From Mesotaenium endlicherianum (taxonomy: Eukaryota; Streptophyta; Zygnematophyceae; Zygnematales; Mesotaeniaceae): DNA of 64,000 bases. The stretch is from positions 1 to 64,000 of the forward strand of contig WELA01003918.1 of NCBI GenBank assembly GCA_009602735.1, in the 5' to 3' direction. The notes under the pieces are model-generated. The model saw nothing but the letters and a program-made list of their open reading frames with translations, ran no database searches and was not told the DNA's origin. Position numbers and translations under genes: made by a program. The stretch's first letter is position 1. The number at the start of each line of letters is the position of its first letter. Below are positions 56,821 through 64,000 of the stretch, one piece after another.

Positions 56821-58940
56821 ACTTCTCTTCGAAGTCCATAATCTCTTTGATGACTGAGACAGCTGCAAGGTCACACCTCCTGCATAAAGCGTCTGCAGGG
56901 TTGATCTTTTTAGGTAAGTACTCAATCTTGTGGTCGAAATGTTGTAGAAACTCCATCCACCTTGCGTGTCTTGGTGTCAACGTTGGTTGTGTCATAAACT
57001 TCTCCAAGCTCTTGTGGTCGATTTTGATAAACACCTTCCTTCCGTCCACATAACATCGCCAAATCCTCAAAGTCTAGATAATAGCCACCATCTCTCGCTC
57101 GTGTGCTGCATAGATTTGCTCAGGAGGACTCAACTTCCTGCTCTTATATGCCACAGGTTGCAATTCTTCGCCTTGGTCTTGGAGAAGAATAGCTCCCACT
57201 GCAAAGTTTGATGCATCCGTGATGATGGGAAAAGGAAATTTTGGACTTGCAATTGCCAACACAGGTGCCTTTGTCAACAACTCCTCAATACTCTCAAATG
57301 CTTGCTGCTCCTTATCACCCCATAGCCACTTCTCCTGCTTCTTCAACATGTCCGTGTGCGGTGCACACACCTTGGCAAATCCTTCAATAAAGCGTCGATA
57401 ATTATTCGCTATACCGAGGAAGCTCTTGAGTTGATGAGTATCAACAGGTATCGGGCAATTTTTGACTGCTTGCACCTTCTTTTGCTCCACCTTGACTTCT
57501 TCAGATCCCACTATGTGCCCAAGAAACTCGACTTCCTTGAGACAGAAGTCGCACTTGCTTATCTTCCCATACAGCTTCTGATCTCTCAAGACCTCCAACA
57601 CCTTCTTGAGATGCTCGACATGCTCCTCCAAGGTCTTTCAATAGATTTAGATGTTGTCCAAAAATACCACCACAATACTTGTTTAATACTAGTCAAGAGT
57701 CTCATGAATGTAGCAGGTGCTTTGTTCAACCCAAAAGGCATGATTGTGAACTCGAACAAGCCATAGCGAGACCTGAGAGCAGTCTTCGGCACATCTCCTT
57801 CCGCAATTCGTAGCTGGTGATAGTCACTCCTCAAATCAATCTTCGAGAACTACTTCGCCCCGACAATCAACTCGTCCACTCGTGGAAGTGGTACCTGTTC
57901 TTGATGGTGATCTTGTTGAGTGCCTGGTAGTCGACACACATTCTCATAGTCCCATCCTTCTTCTTCACAAATAAGATTGGCGCTGCAAATGGAGACTCGC
58001 TGGGTTGGATGAATCCCTTCTCCAACAACTCTGTCAGCTGCTTCTTCAACTCATCCAACTCCGCAAAAGATTGTCGATAGGCGAGTCTCACTGGTGGCTT
58101 GCTCCTTGGTTCCAACTCAGATTTGTGCTCCATAGCCCTCTGTGGAGGTAATCCTGCAGGTAGCTCCTCAGGAAACACGCACTTGAACTCCTCCAAGAGC
58201 ACCTTAATTTGGGCAGTCATCTCGGCAGGTTTCTTCTTCTCTTGAGCACTTGGACTCTGCTCCTTCTGAGCAAGGGGATCAGACACCACTACTTGCTCTT
58301 CCGGCGATGTACATTCGCCCACGCTGTTAGGATTCACGCTTGCTCCATCTGATGACCGGGCGAGGGCCACCAAAACAAGGTACATCTCCTTCTCGTGATT
58401 CGTCCTGCATAGCTTCTTAACTTGCAGGCTCAACATAAGACAGTTACTTGTGGTCGTATCTACCTCCACCTGTTTCGCTATTTTCATTCGACCATCATGC
58501 CCTTGGACTTTAACTTGTTTTGTGATCCAGTGCACTTAAGAGTTGGCTTTCTTCAGCCGTAGTCGGCCCAATATCACCTCATGGTGACCTATCTCTGCCT
58601 GCTCCATAATGTCCTGACTGCGGTACCCCGCTACTTCCACGTGAATAGCTTCCGTAGGTGCACCACGCTTGAGTCTCTGCCCATTTGCCAAAACTACCTC
58701 CTTAGGCTCATAATGCTTTTGCACACGGATTTGCCACTGCTTCACCAGCTTCATGTGCACAAAGTTTGCACTTGCGCCACAGTCGACCATAACTTTGCCT
58801 TTTTGCCGTCGACTACTCCTTCCACGATAATAGGCTTGTCAACATCTTGTTTTACGCTTCTCGGCAAGCTCCTGGGAATAGCCTCCTTGTGAGTTCCCTT
58901 CTTCACACCAGTAGACACCCGAGAACGACTTACTGGCGTC
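56821..58940 (-). pseudogene. pol: Pol region of E2 (PR, RT, RNase H)
   Basis: The protease motif MVDCGASANFVHMKLV lies near 58740-58790. RT lies from about 58080 ([18 protein letters not shown]) through to about 57540 ([17 protein letters not shown]). RNase H starts [18 protein letters not shown] near 57170-57225 and ends near 56860. Closely parallels E1. Broken in several places. Confidence 0.85.
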
Positions 58941-58949
58941 CTCCTTTTT

Positions 58950-59940
58950 CCTGCTATTGAGGTTGCTTCGCCTTCACAGGACAATCTTGAGCCAGATGTC
59001 CAAGCTTGCCACAATTATAGCAAGGTCCTCTCGGCTTGTAAATCTGCTGCCTTCGCTGGTCCTGAACAGGTCCCAACTCCATAGGTACTGGACCTTGACC
59101 ACTCGTGCTTGGCGCTTGAGATCCAAAGTGTCGATGTCCTCCAAAGTTGTGGTTGCCCCATTGCCTTGGACTATACTCCACAACGTCGACCCTCGTCGCC
59201 AATGGTAGGGTCCTTGAGGGCCACTTCCTTGGCCACAGTTGGCTTGAGTCCCCTCTTGAACTTGTCCATCATCTCCGACTCGTGCATGGACGGACACTGT
59301 AGCACCTGCTCGTTGAAGCGCGATACATACTCCTGAATTCTTCCTCGATGACGAAGGAGCACCATTAGATCTCGAGCGGTAGCCTCGGGTGCAATAGGTT
59401 GAAATTACGTCTTCAAACCTTCAAAGAGCTAATAAACAAAAACAGGAACTCCAGACAGTTGCTCCTCTCGCTCGTACCAAGCTCCAGCACTCTTCTTCAA
59501 CAAAGTAATCAAGAAGGCAACTAGCCTGTCGGGCGTGAGTGCAGAGTACTCAAGAAACTTCTTCACTCGAAAAAATCATTGATGAATAGGCGGCAATCCA
59601 TGCTCTCCAGTATACACTTCAGGCTTAGGCCCACGCACTCCCAATGCGGGTGGAATAATTGGTTGCACCACTGGTGGAATATGGATAAGTGGTATAGCAA
59701 GTGCAGGTGCCGAACTCGTCAAAGCGACGTTCTCCATAACAACAATCGCACCATTTTCTCCACCTCCGCTCGCATATTTTGTTGAAATTGGGTGTAAACT
59801 TCTCCAATTGCATTTGCCATTTGCCTTAGCATTGCTTGCATCTCTTGTTGCTCTCTAATCATTGTTGGTGCTGCCTGCTGCTCCATGCGCTCAACATGCT
59901 CGACATGTTCGCCTCCTCCAGCTGTCGGCTGCGACTCCAT
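58950..59940 (-). pseudogene. gag: Gag region of E2
   Basis: N-terminal QPTAGGGEHVEHVERMEQ near 59885-59935. Downstream pieces include SMHESEMMDKFKRGLKPTVA and a CCHC knuckle CYNCGKLGHLAQDC near 58980-59025. Parallels E1 gag. Broken. Confidence 0.82.
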
Positions 59941-59963
59941 AATAAAACATGCAAACTAGCCCA

Positions 59964-59975
59964 CCTCCGATACCA
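59964..59975 (-). other. Primer-binding site of E2
   Basis: The minus strand reads TGGTATCGGAGG, two bases inside the LTR. Confidence 0.8.
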
Positions 59976-59977
59976 AA

Positions 59978-60731
59978 TGAAAGGGGAAGAGTGCCCTAGT
60001 GGAAGCGTAGTCACTTACGAGGAAAAGAACTAGTTGCAATCATACTAAAGAGTGCAACGACATATCTCTAAGAAAGCTTAGGAAAATTACTCAGTATTTT
60101 GAGTAGCAAGGAACTGCTCACAAATGATGTAAGATAAAAGGTCTTGTCATTACAAACCCGTATAAATTTACAAAAGTGAAAACTGATAAGAAATGAGGAA
60201 ATTATGCCTATTTGTAGTTTTCTGACCTAAGTTCTCTCTAGACTCCTGGAGGGCCGCTTAGCAACGGATTTTCCTAAGTGTTTGTCAAATCGTCCCTTCC
60301 AAAATATTCGTGAGTAGGCCAGATCAGTCTCATCTGACGTGTCGAGCCAATTTGACGTTCACATGCATGGATCGAAATATCTAGAATATACTAACTTAGA
60401 CGCGCTATGCTAATCCAAAACTTTGTGGTAAATCGACCTAGTCGGCACTCCGCGTCAGCCAAAATTACGTGAAGGTGCGAATTCACTCTAACGACCCAGA
60501 TCGCTCGACGCTGTCGGTCAATCCAACGGTCGCATTCACCGCAAATTAAGGACAATCGTCAACCGACCTAAAAACTAATCAAACTTTGGAAGTCCATAAC
60601 TCTCAACACTTCACCACATTTTTGATGAACTTTATATCAAAGTGACCACAAACATGCACTCTACACTTCTATGCAATCAAAACGTACTTTCAAGTAACTC
60701 AAAATTGCACTTTATAAACTATTACCCTACA
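59978..60731 (-). repeat. 5' LTR of E2
   Basis: 754-bp reverse E-type LTR starting TGAAAGGGGAAGAGTGCCC and ending TACCCTACA on the plus strand. Confidence 0.88.
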
Positions 60732-61224
60732 AACAAGCATCGCTTCCGAAGAGGGTCGTGCCATTTCCAATACCTTTGTTCTCGCAAACTCGCGTTCACT
60801 CCGGAGTCCCTACTGCTATTCTGGTTTCCAAGCCTTTTGTTGTTGCTGTTTAGGTATGAATATCAATTTCTCTTTGCCACTTCTACCCGTACAATCTATA
60901 TCTGCACCCTTCTTAGCAATCGTATGTATTGTGCAGCAATGACCCTTATCACCTAATTTTGTTTGTGCAGCATGGCCGGTTTACTGTGCCTTGGGAATAG
61001 CGTGTTGTCTCTAGATCTGTCAACGCTGTGTCTGCTTTGGCCTTTGCCATTGTCATTAAGGCTGGACCTTGGCTTGTGGCGGAGCGCTATCGTCTTGTTG
61101 ATGTATTTTGTGAGTTGAAGCTAAATGCAGGCTAGGTGGTATTCTTTTTGTTTTAATCAACGACCTTGACAAGCAAGATTTATTAGCCATAAGACCTCTC
61201 CAAGTGTAGTGGCACACTTAGGAC
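60732..61224. other. No gene recognised
   Basis: Between the E2 LTR and the decayed ORF. Only short frames, without motifs. Confidence 0.45.
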
Positions 61225-62345
61225 AGTAGTAGCAGCTAAGAGGCTGTGGGAGAAGATGCAAAAAGCATTCAACTTCATATTTGATTATAAGTTGCACATT
61301 CCTAAAGGTCATCGATCATACTGGGGTATTCCCCCTGCATAACGTAAGCGTAGGTTTGGGACAGACTGCAATTGGCCTGACCAAGATTCATACGAGTATT
61401 GGTATGGCCCTGCAACTCCTAAGAGTGAATATACTAATTATGGAGAGCAAAATCACAACCACCTCATGAACCTTCAAGACATAGAAAGGGCACGTGCACG
61501 TACACGTATATCGGGTGGGGTCGCTCCAGCACCTCATCTTGCTGTCAACACGAGTTGTTCTCAAGGACAAATGCTTTTCGAAACATATCTTCCTCTGTCA
61601 TTTCTCACGGCCCTCTTACGTGTGGGAGGAGAGTTCTTCTGAAGAATGCCCGTAGTCGCTACCACAAGACCATCCAGACAACGACGACGATGGAGACGCA
61701 AAAGGCCCCGAGGCTCACGATCCTGTCTCTCCCAATCGTCGAGCAACGCCAGCTACTAACATGGACCTTGCCTCGGCAAACCCAATTGCAAATTTGTCCA
61801 ACATCAATTTTGCTGGGAGTTCATTGACCTCGCCTTCTCGTATGCCCCCTCGCCCGCCGACTATATCAACCAACCGTGTGCTGTCTTTTGCCCGAGGTGA
61901 TTCAACATTGTTATCCTCGGCAAAGCCTGCTTTCAAATAGGAGCTATCTAATAAGTGTGGGAAGAAGTTTAAAACATTTGCTACAGTTTGCTTTGAACTT
62001 ACGGTTCTTCCTACTAGAACACCTAGAGAAGATGCAGGATGCTGCAATTAAGAGAGTTGAAACTCACAGGACAGCAGCTAGTGATTAGAAACAAGTAGAC
62101 ACATATAAGCACTCTACGACAAGAGAGTTGCGTAATGCAAAGATGAAGCAGCAAGAAAGCCATGTTCTCTTATAGATCAACTCGATTTGCGGTTACAAGA
62201 TGTTCGACGGACGCATGTTTGTGCAGAAAAATGGTAATGTAGGAGTACTAGCTGCTCTTATTACAGTCGCAGACAATGTTGCTGCTGGACAGCCAGCAAA
62301 CATGTCTCTAACCACTCCAATATTATGCAAGCATGCATCTATATA
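61225..62345 (+). pseudogene. Decayed ORF of unknown function
   Basis: In one plus-strand frame long protein-like stretches are separated by a few stops. They include WEKMQKAFNFIFDYKLHIPK, WPDQDSYEYWYGPATPKSEY and NHNHLMNLQDIERARART (61230-61640). Further on comes a charged helical part (LEHLEKMQDAAIKRVETHRT, TRELRNAKMKQQESH) at about 61985-62165. The N-terminal part is loosely reminiscent of SANT/Myb-like DNA-binding proteins that accompany some DNA transposons, but I cannot confirm that. It could be a dead host gene or a transposon ORF. Confidence 0.35.
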
Positions 62346-62639
62346 GTTATATTGTAATCTAGGAGTTCTGTAATCTCTTTTTTAAATGGAAAATTGTGTG
62401 TTTTTGTCTTAACCTACAACTTATGAATGGTGCCCTTGCCATTATTTTATTGAAATGTGACTTCATGTTAAGTGTGTCCATCAAAGAGAGAAATCCTACT
62501 CATTGCTTTTGTCCTATGAGAATATGTACAAGTTCTTCAATGCCATTTTCCCTTACGTGTGTATTGAGAACTTTTATTAATATGCGCAAGAGTCTTTGTT
62601 CTTAAGCGCCATCTTATACCAAGGAATGATTCATCTTTG
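62346..62639. other. No gene recognised
   Basis: AT-rich spacer before the shared block. Confidence 0.4.
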
Positions 62640-63512
62640 GACAAGTAATGCCAAGTGTGATAGTTAGATTGAGGAAGCTTGGATAGAGTTGCATGTGTTG
62701 AGCATGTGAGACGAGGCGTTGCATACAGAATTTGCAAGTTTAGATTAACGAGAGGTTATCCTCGCCATGGGCCGAGTGCACTATGTCGTTCACAAGCTTC
62801 AGCAGGCTGCAACTTCTATGTGAAGAGCCTTTGGCAGCAATATTGACATCTCACGTATACCTTCTATTCCCAAACCTTGGGTATGACACTGTGTGCTTCT
62901 TTTGTTTGTCACATTGATGTGTGCTTGGAGGGTTTAGGGTCTGTATCTTGTTCTTGAATGCTATGTATGAGGCGGTGCTTTTGTGGTACTCGTTAGGATC
63001 ATGGGAGCTTGGGACTTAAGTGCTTAATGACTTAGTGAGTGTGTCGAGATTCATGGATACGGATCTTATATGATTGCTGACTTAGGTTAAGTCAATCTGT
63101 TGGATTGTTTGACCTTGTGAACGCAAAATGTGTTGAGAAGGATTTAATAAAGTTAAGTTTATTGACACAAGGCCTTATACCATTGACTCTCTTTTGTTTT
63201 GCATGTCTTGTAAGAGGTTTTAGGTTTGTAAACAAATGCGGTCAATGAGGACTTTGTGTGCTTAAGTTGAATGAGCTCTAAATGTTGCCATGCTTGGTGC
63301 TTGGCATGTCTTAGTATGTGATTGTGGCTTGTCGAAGCTAACGAGTAATTTAGATAGATAAGTGTATCAAAACTTAGGTCTGTACGGTGTGTTGACTGCT
63401 GTATGTGAAGTTAACGTGGATAATAGAGGGGGTTTGACTACTTGCCTTAGGTCCAATTGGCTAAATGCTTTTGGTTGCCATCTGTACACTTGGTCAAGTG
63501 TAAGAAGGTCCG
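62640..63512 (+). repeat. Block shared with element D, probable 3' region of an E-type element
   Basis: Matches 39525-40410 over most of its length and runs directly into an E-type LTR at 63513. It is therefore probably the non-coding 3' region of an E-type element. Confidence 0.7.
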
Positions 63513-64000
63513 TGTAAGGTCATAGGTTTATAAAGTGCATTTTGAGTTTCATAAAAGTATGTTTTGATTATATAGTAGTGTATAGTGCATTTTTGTGGTC
63601 ATTTTGATATAAAGTTCATCGAATTTGGTCAAGTATTGAGAGAGTTACGGATTTCTGAAGTTTAATTAGTTTTGAGGTCGGTTGACGACTGTCCTTAATT
63701 CGCTCGCGGTGAGCGCGAACGTCGGATTGACCGACAGCGTCGAGCGATCTGGCCCGTTAGTGTGAACTCGAACCTTCACGTAAGTTTGGCTGACGCGGAG
63801 TGCCGACTAGGTCGATTTACCTAGAAGTTTCGGTTTAGCCTAGCGCGTCTAAGATAGAATATTCTAGTAATGTCGATGCATGTAAATGGATGGCAATTTG
63901 GCCCGACACGTCAGATTAGACTGATCTGGCTCACTCACGAATATTCTGGAAGGGACGATTTGACGAATACTTAAGAAAATCCGTAGCTTCCTCTTAGAGA
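63513..64000 (+). repeat. E-type LTR, cut by window end
   Basis: Begins TGTAAGGTCATAGGTTTA and follows the LTR at 18781-19514 for at least 488 bp with roughly one difference in eight to ten bases. Confidence 0.88.

Larger units (their letters stand above)
56821..60731 (-). mobile_element. Ty3/gypsy element E2, incomplete
   Basis: Minus-strand element of the same family as E1, with 5' LTR, PBS, gag, PR, RT and RNase H. It ends at the LTR of B, and its integrase and 3' LTR are not in the window. Broken in several places. Confidence 0.87.

Noticed and set aside
1-64000. tRNA, rRNA, CRISPR and bacterial signals
   Set aside because: None seen. The tRNA-like matches are only the 12-base primer-binding sites of LTR elements.

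Overview
This is eukaryotic nuclear DNA, dominated by nested chromodomain-type Ty3/gypsy LTR retrotransposons. No ribosome-binding sites, operons, tRNA or rRNA genes or CRISPR arrays are visible. GC-rich exon-like pieces with GT/AG borders and long CA/TG/GA tracts lie beside AT-richer transposon DNA. That mixture and the chromovirus content would suit an alga or related protist, but the sequence alone does not fix the species.

Layout. 1-76 is the tip of an LTR cut by the window edge. About 1455-2440 is a decayed tyrosine recombinase. 2430-5730 is GC-rich, with simple repeats and several minus-strand exon-like fragments of unidentified host gene(s). 6945-8765 (minus) is the only long intact host-type gene, a 606-residue glycosylated four-pass membrane protein with no family I recognise. 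Beside it, at 8950-9870, lies a decayed inverted copy of part of the same gene, split by a 745-bp Mutator-like MITE with 126-bp TIRs and a perfect 9-bp target duplication. 10350-11290 is the tail of a LINE with a restriction-like endonuclease.

From 11.8 kb on the window is LTR elements. H (11809-18503, minus) is the best preserved. E1 (18781-23871, plus) ends where A begins. A (23872-33630, plus) belongs to a lineage with a long extra ORF (here ORF3) downstream of the chromodomain. B is a related element in two parts (33631-37493 and 55179-56820), split by element C (37494-55173, minus; 5-bp target duplication AAGAG). C itself holds D (38345-42721) and G (47456-51899), both non-autonomous elements carrying relics of larger relatives. 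E2 (56821-60731, minus) abuts B. The window ends in a decayed ORF (61225-62345), a non-coding block shared with D, and the start of another E-type LTR.

The most notable points are: the ORF3-bearing chromovirus lineage, with a PPT-like sequence and TATA-like box before ORF3; an 844-bp near-identical tract between A and B inside otherwise diverged copies; two non-autonomous elements with relics; and the MITE inside a duplicated membrane-protein gene. Retroelements are described as fossils only.
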